64,000 nt of DNA from Lantana camara (Eukaryota > Streptophyta > Magnoliopsida > Lamiales > Verbenaceae): assembly GCA_037501455.1 (NCBI GenBank), contig CM074859.1, forward strand, positions 90,292,894-90,356,893. Reading direction: 5' to 3'. The position numbers and the translations under genes were made by a program. The notes under the pieces were generated by a model. The model ran no database searches. It had not been told where the DNA came from and was given only the letters and a program-made list of their open reading frames with translations. Of this stretch, positions 46,102 to 57,240 are shown piece after piece. The first letter of the stretch is position 1; every line of letters begins with the position of its first letter.

Positions 46102-48223
46102 TGTTGGGAATAGTGCCCTGAAAATTCAATTTATTGAATTAATTAAACTGAATTTACAGCGAGTTGTGAGTATTTCACATATTGATAATTAATGACGTGT
46201 GGTGGTATTCTTATATGAAATGTGTTTCATAGGAAAAAACTTTGAATACCGAAATCACATGTCATTAAAGTTCTAGTCAGTAAGATAAGAATATGTTTCT
46301 TATCAAGACTATAACGTGGTTATATAAGATGATTAGTCTTTCGTCATAGGGAATAGTGATTCCGATTATAACACGTTGATGATTTTTAATAGGATTGGAA
46401 ACATCGAACTGGACCACTGAGATTATTCATTTTATACTGCTATCTAAAATAAATGAAATCTCAGGAAGCATTGTACTCTTAATCCTGATAATATTTCGGC
46501 TTTAGGCATGTAGTGTTAGTCACTGTAATATAGTCGAAGTGAGGTCTCGGTAACATGTGGCCAAAATACTTTGTATATTCAATGACTGCATGAAATGTTC
46601 TAAAGAGTTATATTGATCGAGGAATCTGTGGCCTTGCTGGAAGGTAAAAGATATCCCTGAAATAGATTTGCAAAAGTTCGAATTAAGACTTTGGCCAAAG
46701 CACTTCGTGTGATACGTCACCGAAGTTGTATGTTGAATGTGTTTCACATACAGAGAATTTGAACTTGAGGTGAATCAATAAATTTCAGATTAGAGATGAA
46801 AAATAAATGATAGTAGTTGCAATTTATTTTTCATGGATATCTACACGGATGAATGAAATGCGAAATTATTCTAGATCGAGAAATTCGTGAATAATTTAAT
46901 TAATTTTAGAGTGCAATAATATTTATTTAGTGGAATTAAATATTATTAAACGGTAATTAATTATTATCATGAGATGATAATATATTAATCCGTTTGGAGC
47001 TAAAATTAATTAATCCTACAGGTCCCCCTGCAAGCCCCAAATTGAAAAACCCAAAGAGAAAATATTAAAAAGAGAAAGAGAGATGAATTTTCAAAGTGTT
47101 TGAAAATAGCCAGGGAATTTATTTTAAGAAAATAAATCAAGATCCAAAGAGTTGGAAATGCCCGGAATTTATTTTGGAGAAAATAAAATTTTAGATTAAA
47201 AAAAAAAAAAACTGACGTAGCTTCGGGATGACGTGGCAGCTGACGTAGATTGGGCCCCAGGTGGCGCTGACTGGACGCCGCGTGGCGGCCACGTGTGTGG
47301 CTGAGATTGCGCCACGTCAGCGCGTATGTACTGTCCAAATTAGATCTGACCGGGTCGGTCAACGGGTCGTCGAGTCGGGTTGATGGACAGGGCCGGACCG
47401 GACCGGTCTAAGCCACAAACCCTAGGGCCGCGAGTACATGACACGCGCTGTCTTTAGGCGGCGCATCCGGTGGGATACCGGCGCGTGCTCGGCGGCTCTG
47501 GATTCGTGGCGATGAGACCTTGAACGTGGTCACCTTGGTTTTCGTGTCCAAGTTACACACGCAAGTGGGATGTGAAATTACCATTTTGCCCTCGGTTTTT
47601 CCCCTATAAATAGGGGTCTTAGCCTTCATTTTTTCATTCACAACTTTGGGAGGTGGTTTTGGCTGAGTCTAAGCTTTGAAACCATATCCCTTTTCTCCTA
47701 GTTAATTTTGATTTATTTGGAATTAATTTTAATTAGGTGTTTATATAAAACGCCTAATTTCGGGAGATTAAACCCTGAAAAGGGTTTTCTTGTTTAAAGT
47801 TTTATTTTCTCTAAGTATTTAGAGAAATACTTTCGGAGCCCACACTCCGAGGGTTTCTCTGGGGTTATTGCAAGGAAGCTCTGCCGGTTTCACGAGGAGA
47901 TCGGATATCGGGTTCTGGAGGTGAATTCGGGAGCTGGAAAAATGCCGTTAGATAGCCATGTTTGCAGTACGGTAATATTTTTTAGTTATTTTATTTTAAG
48001 CATGATAAATTATGTGCTCTTAAGTGTTAATTGCATGTTAGATATTTATCTGCTTAAGTGATTTAAAATTTATTATCAATTGCATGTATATACTTGAGTA
48101 GATCCGGCTAGTCTTCCGCTATTGTATTAAAATGTTTTAGAAATATTTTAATACTTGTATTATAATAAAAAAAATTTAAAATGTGGTCACGGACCGCTAC
48201 TGTTCTGGGCCCGTCTCCCAGCA
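46102..48223 (+). repeat. Copia-D 3' LTR (2122 bp)
   Basis: Preceded by the purine tract AAGTGGGAGA (46091-46100). It ends CCCGTCTCCCAGCA and is followed by the CCCTT duplication. Against the 5' LTR the A run is shorter (about 12 bases near 47200), about 30 bp of GC-rich upstream sequence is missing near 47385, and about 35 bp is present near 47430 that the 5' LTR lacks. These indels and many substitutions show an old insertion. Confidence 0.93.
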
Positions 48224-48556
48224 CCCTTGTATTTATACAAGGTGGTTCAAACCCCTAGGTTTTCCAAGAACCAATTGGATTCTTTTCTTGCACACTAATT
48301 AACTAATTTAATTATTAATTTAAATGGATAAAATAAGTTCCCAACTTGTTATCCAAGTCTTGCAAGAATAACCTTCTCTCTCCTACAATAGGAAGTTGGA
48401 CTTTTCAACTTTCTTAAAGTTAAAAGTCAATATTCAATAAATAAATTAATTCCCAATTAATTATTTATTGGGTTAAGTTTATTTGAGAATAGTCTTACCA
48501 ATTAATTCAATAATTAATTAAAAGACCAAATTAATTAATTAATTCTATAAAAGAAT

Positions 48557-48695
48557 TCACGTGTAATATAATTACACGCTTGGAGACACGTACGTGCCAC
48601 GTGTGCGAGACACGTACGTGCCACGTGTGGCCACCACGTAGGCTACGCATGACACGTGGCAGTCACGTGTCATTGACACGTGGCAATGCCCACGT
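48557..48695. promoter_or_regulatory. Array of seven CACGTG sites in the Copia-F LTR
   Basis: CACGTG at 48557, 48597, 48621, 48652, 48663, 48676 and 48690, mostly as CCACGTGT or ACACGTGG, plus near-sites ACGTACGTGCC. The array sits in the same LTR position as those of Copia-1 and Copia-2, although the surrounding sequence has diverged. Confidence 0.7.
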
Positions 48696-50433
48696 GTTAC
48701 TCTCTCCATTTCGATCAACAATTTAATCCTTCGTTAATCATATTAACATCCTACCATAACCCTCGTGTTCTGGCATTTATGTGTGACCCTTTAGGTTCAA
48801 TATTCGATTAGCAGTGACAATGTAACGCCCCGGTTTCTCATTTATATTAATATGTCTTATGTGTTTATAAATTGTGTAATTAAAGTATTTAAATATGTGA
48901 TTAATTATTTATACGTGTTTTATATATTTAATTTTATTTTTTTTAAATATATTTAATGTTAATTATGTTAATTATTATATCTTAAGTTTTATTAAATTAA
49001 TTATGTAATGTAATTGTGTTAATCAATATTTAAATCATTTCATCCATTTACTTTAATTGCATTTAATTAGTGAACTTTGATATTAAAATCATAATTTATA
49101 CATGCATGTTATTTATTAATTAATTACGAATTCAATTTGCATATTATTTGTTAATGTTATAATTTTATTGTTGCATTGCTTATGAATGACATTTACGTGC
49201 TTCGTTTTTATATAAACTGATACCGAAATTTCGTACAAATTTAATATGTTGGACTTATACGTGTCTTGTATATGAATATATGTTCGTTTCGTATTTTCGG
49301 ATTCATTTTCATGGTTTTCGGATTTATTTTAACTTTGGAATCCAAGTCGGGGGCTAACGAGCAATTAGCGCACCCTTGGTTCCGTAATTGATATCTTGAG
49401 CTCGGGAACTCGGATTCAAGTTCCGTCAACTTCGCTGAACTCGTAACGAAAATTCGAGTTTAGTGAACTTAGCCTTATATTTTTCCAAAGTCATTTGGAT
49501 CTCCGAAATCCAACCGAAAAAACGAAACGACGATGAATCTGACCATGTTATACTAAAATGGCTATAACTCATCCAAACTTTAACCAATTTAACCATGGTT
49601 TGATGATTTGGAACCCTAACTCACCTCTTTAACCAGCCTTAATGACCCTAAACCGAGATAACCTTCAGCCCTTAGAGAATTTTAGTCATTTTTCCTTTGC
49701 TCTCCAGTTTTCCCTTAGCTCAAGCCAAACCTTGGAGATTCAAGCTCAAATCTCTTCCAAATCCACAAGGTAAGCTTAGGGTTGTAATATACATTCAATA
49801 TGTGTCATTTTAAGCTATGCATCCCCAATTTTGATCATGGTTTCATGAGTTTTGACTGAATTTGAAAAATATTAGGTTTTGAGCAATTGTATTGATCTCA
49901 TCCGATTCTTGATGGATTTGAGTGATTCCAAGCTTGAATATGATTGTTGTAAGATCCTCTTCTCATTTATGATCATTGATTTCATGGTAGTTGAAGTATT
50001 CATGAGTTATCATTAAGGACACTTTGAGGAAATTCATGAAATAAACTCATATATCTTCATCTCACGTCTGAGCTTCCTTTGGGCTGACTTGTATGCTAAT
50101 TTGGAGTTGTTTTGCTGTATTTCTGATGGATTAACTTACCTGAACACGTTGAGATGATTGAGATAAGTCATGCCCTGTTTTCTTTCGTGAATTTCTGCCC
50201 TGTTTTTGAACAGCTTTTCTACTGTCAACTGCTGCTCGTTTCTCCTTGCTTAGCTGCTGTGTTTTATCAATCTTATATAGGAGATGTTGTTTCTATTTTG
50301 CTGCTACATGTTATGCCTTTTTTTTGCTGCTGCAATTCATGCCTTGGTTGCTACTTTCTTGCTGCTCTGTTTCTTGCCAAGAAAACAGGGTTATTTTTTA
50401 GCTTTGTGTTGCTACTGCGTTTGCTTCTGTTGC

Positions 50434-50560
50434 CTCTTCCCGGCCAGGGAGATTTTGTGCATGAAAGTACCCGGCCGGGGAGCCCCTTTACAGAAACTCC
50501 TCTGCATGGCAGTCCCCGGGCGGGGACTTTTGGCTTGAAAATCTCCCCGGGCGGGGAGAT
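50434..50560. repeat. Palindrome cluster in LTR-G
   Basis: TCCCGGCCAGGGA region (50434-50451), CCCGGCCGGG (50470-50479), AGTCCCCGGGCGGGGACT (50511-50528) and ATCTCCCCGGGCGGGGAGAT (50541-50560). The core is GC-only here instead of AACGSSCGTT, but the arrangement resembles the other Gypsy LTRs. Confidence 0.72.
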
Positions 50561-52260
50561 GAACTGTAACGACTGCTGCTGCTTCATTTTTCTTGCTGCT
50601 GCTTCATTTTTTCTTTCTTTTTCCTTTGCTTGTAGTTGCATGAATTGTTGTGATGCATGTAAGGCATGAAAGGGGGGATTGTTTCTGGACCGAAACTGCT
50701 GGTGTTTTGCTGTTGAACTGCTGCTGATTGTTTTTCTTTTCTTTCTTGCATGAATTAGTTGTTTGTTGCATGTGAAATAGGGTCCAGGCATGCATTTTGT
50801 TAATTCTTAATGTTTCATGCATGAAATTTGTGGTGTTTTGTGAGATTGCATGTTACTGTACGTATGCATATATATATATATGTTTGTTAAATATTAAATA
50901 ATATTTGATTTAATTGATTATAGAATTTAATTGTTACCTATTTCATGTTTTATTTAATTTCCGATATTAAATTGAATGTATTTAATTGTTTATGTTCTCA
51001 TTGTAAATGCTATTTAATACGTGCTATGGTCATCTTTGAACTTCTTAGATCAAATGGATATGAAATGTGAATTTGTGAATTTGAATGAAGGTGAACGAAT
51101 GATTGAATGGCTTGTTTATATGATTTAAATCCCTTAATAGTGCACATGAACATTCTCATGACATAATCTTATCTTTTATACATTCTTATCATGATCACAC
51201 ATTGTCGTGTGTCATATATGGTTCATTTAGAGTCTTGAGTCTCACGAACCCGTTACGTTGTCTTTTGTACAGTTTATCCCCAGGGTGGGGAAATCTTGAT
51301 CTTTCAGGCACTCGGTAACTCGTATCCTTGTATCGCTATGTTCCAGGTGAGGTGTTTTCGTTCTAGTTATGTACTAAACCCTACAACCTTATGTGACAAG
51401 CTTTGGCCAAAAACCTTATATATATATGTTACTTTTAAAGTAGAGTTATCGAGTAAATTCTTCTGAAATTATATGTATGGGCGTATTTAAGCTTAAAATG
51501 GTTTTGCAACGAGGCTATGCTCCAAACCGTGTGTCTTCATGCTAGCTACGGATTAGGATGAGACGGAGAGGTACGTGTATAGCATATGCCGAGTTGCACG
51601 GTAAGGTATGTTTTCTTATAGTATGTATCCTAAGTATGAAGCAAATGTTTTGGCGACATTATGCATGTATGTTATGTTCACGGGCCCAGGAATTTAGTAC
51701 ATGTGGCTATCCGGGGAGGCATGGACCGACGGTGATCCCATGTCCTAGTTCCACTATGTTACGGCGATACCGGCCCTCGCTAGGAGGTTTAGCGGGGAAT
51801 GGGAGCTGAGTGCCCTTGGGGGAGTCATGAAACCCCATTGGCCTATGTATGAGGTGGTCGGGTCTTGCTAACCCGTCCACCACCCGGGGGAAGAAGGTTG
51901 GAACTTATTTTATGATTATGATTATGTTTATGATGGATATGCACCGTGCCGGAAGGCCGGGACACGGATTGCCCAAACGAATATGTTTTATGATATGATA
52001 TATGATCTTTGTGTATTATGATATATTGCATGATCACCTATTTAAAGTATTAATGATATGTGTCGTACACAGTCGGAGTTTGGTTGGAGATGATGCACGC
52101 TCACTCGCCGAGCCTTTATGTTTATGTATGAATTATGAACGTAATGAATTAAGATGATTAGTCGAAAAATCTGAGCATTGCTTAGTCATTCTCTTGCCCT
52201 TTTGGGAACTAATTTTAAATAAAACCTTGCTCGGGATTTATGACTTGCATGTGCTTGTTT

Positions 52261-52307
52261 TATATATATGTATATCGCTCCTGCTCACTCAGTCTTCTAG
52301 AGACTGA
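52261..52307 (+). promoter_or_regulatory. TATA-like run and TCAGTC stem-loop in LTR-G
   Basis: TATATATATGTATAT (52261-52275) is followed by TCAGTCT / AGACTGA at 52289-52307 with a five-base loop. GAGCTAGGCGGAG follows further downstream. Confidence 0.5.
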
Positions 52308-53854
52308 CCCTCTCCCTCCCCAACCTTTTAGTGCGCAGGCTTGGCTTCGGAGTTTCGAGCTAGGCGGAGTTGTGTGGAGTCTTTGAGTCGGTCAAGTTCA
52401 GTTAGGAGAGTCTCTGCACTCGCATATGTATTTAATTTATGCATGAATCAATTCTGTAATACTATGAATTTGAAGCTTTATGTATTTGTTACTGATTTGC
52501 CTCGTCGGGCTTTATTATGAATTAAAAGAGGCCTGAGGAGCCCAAGTCTGCCTGTGGTTCGTGTGTTTAATTTCTGCAGGCCCGTGGCCAATGCATGTGT
52601 TTGGATTTAGTTCTCCGTAGCATTATGTCTTGTTGGTTAGTTATATTTGCAGGGTCTAAGTTCCGCCTAGCTTAGGAAGGTTTTTCTGTTTGTCTCCCGT
52701 TCGCTATGGTTTGATACGGGTGCGGATTTACCATTTCGTTACTCGTGTTCAGCCATAGTGTGGGGGATGTGGTGCCTCCCGTGCGGGGTGCTACAAACAA
52801 CAATTAATTAATTCCCTAATTCATTAATCACTTCACAGATTACACTATCGTAATCTAGCAATGGGTGTGTAACCCCTAGCCGAATAACGAAATGAATCGA
52901 AGAACCTTTCAGTCAATGACAATCAGTGAAATACGATCCTCCTACAACTCCATCTCTCAATCAAGAACTAAGGCATGGGAATATTCTCAGAGCCCAAATA
53001 TTCTTGATCTTTAAAGTTAAGTTTGTTTCATATCCATTTCGATCTCAATCCTAGAAAACCCCATTTTCTAGTGTCTTGATCTTTATCCACCTTGGCCAAG
53101 GGTTTAATGTTTAATGGACTACGAACAACTCAATCAGTAAGAGATCATTCTTGCTCTTAACAAGTGTAGGTCCTTTGTTGATTCTACTAATTCTCCATAT
53201 GCCACTTGTGTAATCCCAACATAGGCCGTGGTTCAGGTGTCTATATGGCGACACCCTTTTGAGCCTCTATCAAAGATTACAGAGTTAGCTCATATGAGAC
53301 ATTATAGAATCTCAAGTCTAAGGATTAATGAATCACGTCATTGACCTGTGAGATATTTCCTAATCTGGAAGTTTCAAGAAACTTCCTTTCCCGTTTAGGA
53401 ATGTTCTCAAGCGGGACATCTCATTGATGAAGTTCTTGTAAAAATCACCCTTATGTATTATGAACGCATCAACGTATGCACTTATCACTCCATGAAACTG
53501 AGTGATCCTTCAAAAGGACATAATCATATAAGCAAGTCTCAGCAGAGTCAAGGTCGACACTCCCACTGTTTGTCGGACTCATTGACTTGGAGAAGTTTCT
53601 AATCCTCGCCTATGGAGTTAAGAACTTGTTTCATGTGTCGTTCCCATAATGACAAGGTTCTTAACGGCCTCATCGGATTAGGGGAGTTCAATACATGTAA
53701 AATACAGTCAACCCAAACAGACATAAATAAGCACATAAAGAAGTGATTGCCTATGAACAAAATCATTCCTTTTATCATTCAAAGACTGTTTGTGACTTTA
53801 CAAGGAATTAGTAAAGCAAACATCTGCTTTAAGGGCACTATTCCCAACAAGAAT

Positions 53855-56800
53855 GACCCGATCTGTGAGCTTCTTCAAGAATTACCCGTTTTAATTCCTA
53901 GGGCACACAAGGTCTAGTCTTGAATCTCAACAACCCCGTATCATCCAAACCAAACGGACACTCTGGATCATCTCGGGCTTTCAATACCAACCTTTGGATC
54001 TTGGGATTGGTAGCTTGAGCATCATGCATTCTCTGTCTCAACTCGGGTTGTACCGTAATATTAGCCATGCGAGCCTAAAACACGGTAGGCTCGATACTTT
54101 CTCCCAAATCAACTTCCAAAGAAGACACGCTGGCCTTCCTGCTCAACGCATCCGCGGCCACATTAGCTTTACCCGGATGGTGCAATCATAATCTTCGAGA
54201 AATTCCATCTAACTCCTTTGCCTCATATTCAATTCCTTCTAAGTGAATAAGTACTTGAGGTTTTTGTGGTCAAAATAGATCTTAAAAGAAACCCCGTAGA
54301 GATAATGGCGCCACTTTGCTAAAGCGAAAACCACGGTGGCTAACTCAAGATCATGAATGGGGTAATTCTTTTCTTGGTCTTTTAGCTTTCTCGAGGTATA
54401 AGCTATTACTCGACCATTCTGCATAAGAACACAACTAAGGCCTTCCTTCGAGGCATCGGTAAACACAACGTATCCTTTAGAACCCTCGGGTAGGGCTAAC
54501 ACTGGAGCCGAAGTCAACTTCTCTTTCAAGACTTGAAAACTAGCCTCACAGGCCTCATCCTACTCAAACTTCACCTCTTTCTTAGCTAATCGGGTCAAAG
54601 GAGCAGCAATCTTGGAGAAATCCTTCACGAATCTCCTATAGTACCCCGCTAGACCCAAGAAACTTCTTACTTCTGAGGCGTTCTTCGGTTTCTCCCATTG
54701 CACCACTGTTTCAATCTTAGAGGGATCCACCTCTACTCCATAACCGAATATCACGTGGCCCAAGAAAGTCACTCGATCTAACTAAAATTCACACTTCCTA
54801 AATTTGGCGTACATTCGGTGCTCTATAAGAGTCTCTAGCACAATCTTAAGGTGTTGTGCGTGCTCTTCGGGAGACTTGGAATACACAAGGATTTCGTCAA
54901 TGAAGATCACAACGAACTTGTCGAGGTACGAACAAAAAATCCTGTGCATTATATCCATGAAAGCTGCAGGGGCATTTGTCAATTCGAACGGCATCACCAC
55001 AAACTCAAAATGCCCATACCGAGTGTTGAATCTCGTCTTAGGAATATCCTCTTCTCGGATTCGCAATTGATAGTACCCCTATCGAAGATCAAGCTTGGAG
55101 TAGACCTTTGATCCTTGTAGTAAGTCGAAAAGCTCTTCAATGTGAGGAAGAGGGTACTTGTTCTTAATTTTCATCCTATTCGGCTCGCGGTAGTCGATAC
55201 ACATTCTCAAGGTTCCATCTTTCTTCTTTACAAATAGAACCGATTCACCCCATGGCGAACTACTTGGTCAGATGTAACCACTAGCTAGGAGCTCATCGAG
55301 TTGAGTTTTCAACTCCTTCAACTCGGTCGGAGCCATTCGGCTGGAGACTTCGAATAGGGCTCAGCTCCCGGAAACAAATCAATCACGAACTTAATTTCCC
55401 GCTCTGGTGGAAAAGAATCCAAAGTCTCCGGAAATACACTGAAAAAATCCTTAACAACCTCGGTTTCCTCAATCTTAGCATGATCTTTAGACTTGTTGAG
55501 TAGATAAGCCACAAATCCTGTAGCCCCCTTCCCGAACCAATTTGTAAGCTTCTGTAAAAGAGAGAAGTGGCGGAGTCTTCGAACCTTCACCCACAAACAC
55601 AACCGAATCCAAGCAAACCTTCTTCTCAAAACAATCAACCTTAACCCGGTGAATAAAAAGCCAAGCCATGCCTAAGATAGCCCCGTATCTGTCCATAGGC
55701 ATCTCTATCAAGTCCGCTGGAAAAACACGGCCCTCAATGCTCATCGGGACCTCCTTAAACACACGGTTTATCTTTAAGCTCCCCCCGAGAGGAGAACTAA
55801 TCACAAAACGAGAAGAAGTACAAACAACAAGCATAGGCAAAGAAGGAACCACACCACTAGAAAGAAAAGAGTGGGTGGCACCCGGATCAAACAATGCATT
55901 AATATGTATGCCATGAATGTATACGATACCTTCCACCACAGAGTTGGGATCAACATCGGCATCCTACTCTTCTCCACCGATGGCATAGGCACGAGCTCTA
56001 ATTAGTGGCCTTTGGCCCCTTTGTTGCACTGCGGTTCTCAACTCGTGGCAAGCACCAACTTTATGGTCCGGCTTTCCACACCTTAAACACAACCCTAATC
56101 GGCGTCGGCAATGATGATAGGTATGAGAAGGATGACCACAATACGAACAACCGGGCCTCTCTTGTTGTGGCAGCGGAGCCGGTAATGCTGGTAGTGTCGG
56201 AGCTTTTCCCGTGAATTTTTATTTCTTGTCATTACCCTTGGGAGCCTGGATTTGTTGAAATGAGGGCCTTTTTCCTGCTCCCTAGCCCGAGCCAGTATGG
56301 AAATTCCTTACCTTGCTCTTCACAATTTTGGCCTCGACCTTCAAGGCTTTATCGGTGGCCTCCGCCCAAGTTCTCACTTTAGAAACCCTGATCACGTCCT
56401 TGATCTCATATCGAAGACCCTCCATAAATTGCAAAGCCTTGAACTCATCATCCCCGGCAATATGAGAGGCATAAGGGCCCAACCTGTTAAATTCCAAGAT
56501 ATACTCATTCACGGTTCTTCCAGCCTGTTTCAAATCCAAAAATTCCCTAAGTCTACTTGTCCTAGCCGATGGTGGTATATAGTTGTTTTTTAACTCTCTT
56601 ACAAAGGTTTCCCAAGTCAGATCATTTCCATCAGCTTGAATTGTAATGTTCGCGGTATTCCACCAATTTCGAGCCTCTACTTGAAGTTGAAATATAGCGA
56701 GGTTGACCATTTCTTGTGGGCTACAGCGGCACACCCGAAATATATCTTGTATCTCCGCAAGCCAGTTTTCAGCTAATACATCATTACCTCCATGAAATTG

Positions 56801-57040
56801 TGGTGGATGGTAGGAACGAAAATCCCTTTGAGCTTGGGATAAGCCCCCTTTATAAACAGGAATAGGAACTGGAGCCGGAAATGGTGGTGGATTCTCCCGG
56901 AGTCTTCTTTCAACATAATTCATCACCGCTTCCATAAAATTTTCGGGAGTAGCTTGAGGATTTCTCCCATAGGGTGTAGGAGAACGGTCACGGCGATGAC
57001 GGTGACCCAGAGAACGATTACGATCTCTTCGGGGAGGCAT
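53855..57040 (-). pseudogene. Gypsy-BC gag, protease, RT and RNase H (decayed)
   Basis: On the minus strand Gag starts at 57040 (MPPRRDRNRSLGHRHRRDRS) and stays open for 252 codons to 56282, including FVRELKNNYIPPSARTSRLR. Then come protease [10 protein letters not shown] (about 55885), RT (55370-54782) and RNase H (about 54530-54239, [13 protein letters not shown]). The RT catalytic motif reads FIDEIL instead of FIDDIL, so the second Asp is changed to Glu. Stops and frameshifts occur between each piece. The last words (KRVILEEAHRS) run into Copia-F and resume at 28591. It is homologous along its whole length to Gypsy-E. Confidence 0.9.
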
Positions 57041-57220
57041 TTTGTAATGTCAAGCACTGAAAATGGATGCTGATCAATTTATGCCCATGAGCAAGAAATG
57101 CAACATTTAAGTTTACATAATCAAGAAATAAGCAAGTAAATGCAAGAGTACGTTGACAAATTATCCCTAAGCCGTACGACCTAGACAGACTCGACGCTAG
57201 AACCCCGGTTTTGCAATCGG

Positions 57221-57232
57221 GCTCTGATACCA
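57221..57232 (-). other. Gypsy-BC primer-binding site
   Basis: On the minus strand TGGTATCAGAGC followed by CCG, eight bases after the end of the 5' LTR. The stretch 57041-57220 between it and gag is a short leader without further features. Confidence 0.9.
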
Positions 57233-57240
57233 CTTTAGGA

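Larger units (their letters stand above)
28957..48223 (+). mobile_element. Copia-D: Ty1/Copia element with both LTRs, gag split by Gypsy-E
   Basis: LTRs at 28957-31097 (2141 bp) and 46102-48223 (2122 bp), flanked by perfect CCCTT duplications (28952-28956 and 48224-48228). The internal region without Gypsy-E is about 5.0 kb. The coding region is heavily decayed. The LTR start TGTTGGGAATAGTGCCC and the purine tract AAGTGGGAGA are shared with Copia-1, but the bodies differ. The two LTRs differ by several indels and many substitutions, so it is clearly older than Gypsy-E and Copia-1. Confidence 0.95.
48821..52795 (+). repeat. LTR-G: 3975-bp Gypsy solo LTR
   Basis: Starts TGTAACGCCCCGGTTTCTC and ends GTGCGGGGTGCTACA. 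The flanks are GACAA (48816-48820) and AACAA (52796-52800), a target duplication with one mismatch. There is no internal region. Removing it rejoins GCAGTGACAA to CAATTAATTAATTCCC, matching GCAGTGACCCCAATTAATTAATTC in Copia-2. It is the longest LTR in the window. Leu/Cys-rich open frames at 50154-50669 arise from TTGCTGCTG-rich sequence and are not convincing genes. Confidence 0.88.
28592..53849 (-). repeat. Copia-F: Copia solo LTR in three pieces (28592-28956, 48229-48820, 52801-53849)
   Basis: On the minus strand it begins TGTTGGGAATAGTGCCC at 53849 and ends TTTTCCAACA at 28592, the same ends as the Copia-1 LTR. The perfect duplication AGAAT is at 28587-28591 and 53850-53854. With the nested elements removed it is about 2.0 kb, close to the 1948-bp Copia-1 LTR, and has no internal region. 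It is therefore a solo LTR of a related family. It lies in the integrase domain of Gypsy-BC and hosts Copia-D and LTR-G. Confidence 0.92.

Noticed and set aside
50154..50669. A 171-codon Leu/Cys/Phe-rich frame that looks membrane-like
   Set aside because: It is produced by a TTGCTGCTG/TTTCTT-rich tract in LTR-G and crosses the palindrome cluster. An antisense frame is open as well. There is no supporting homology.
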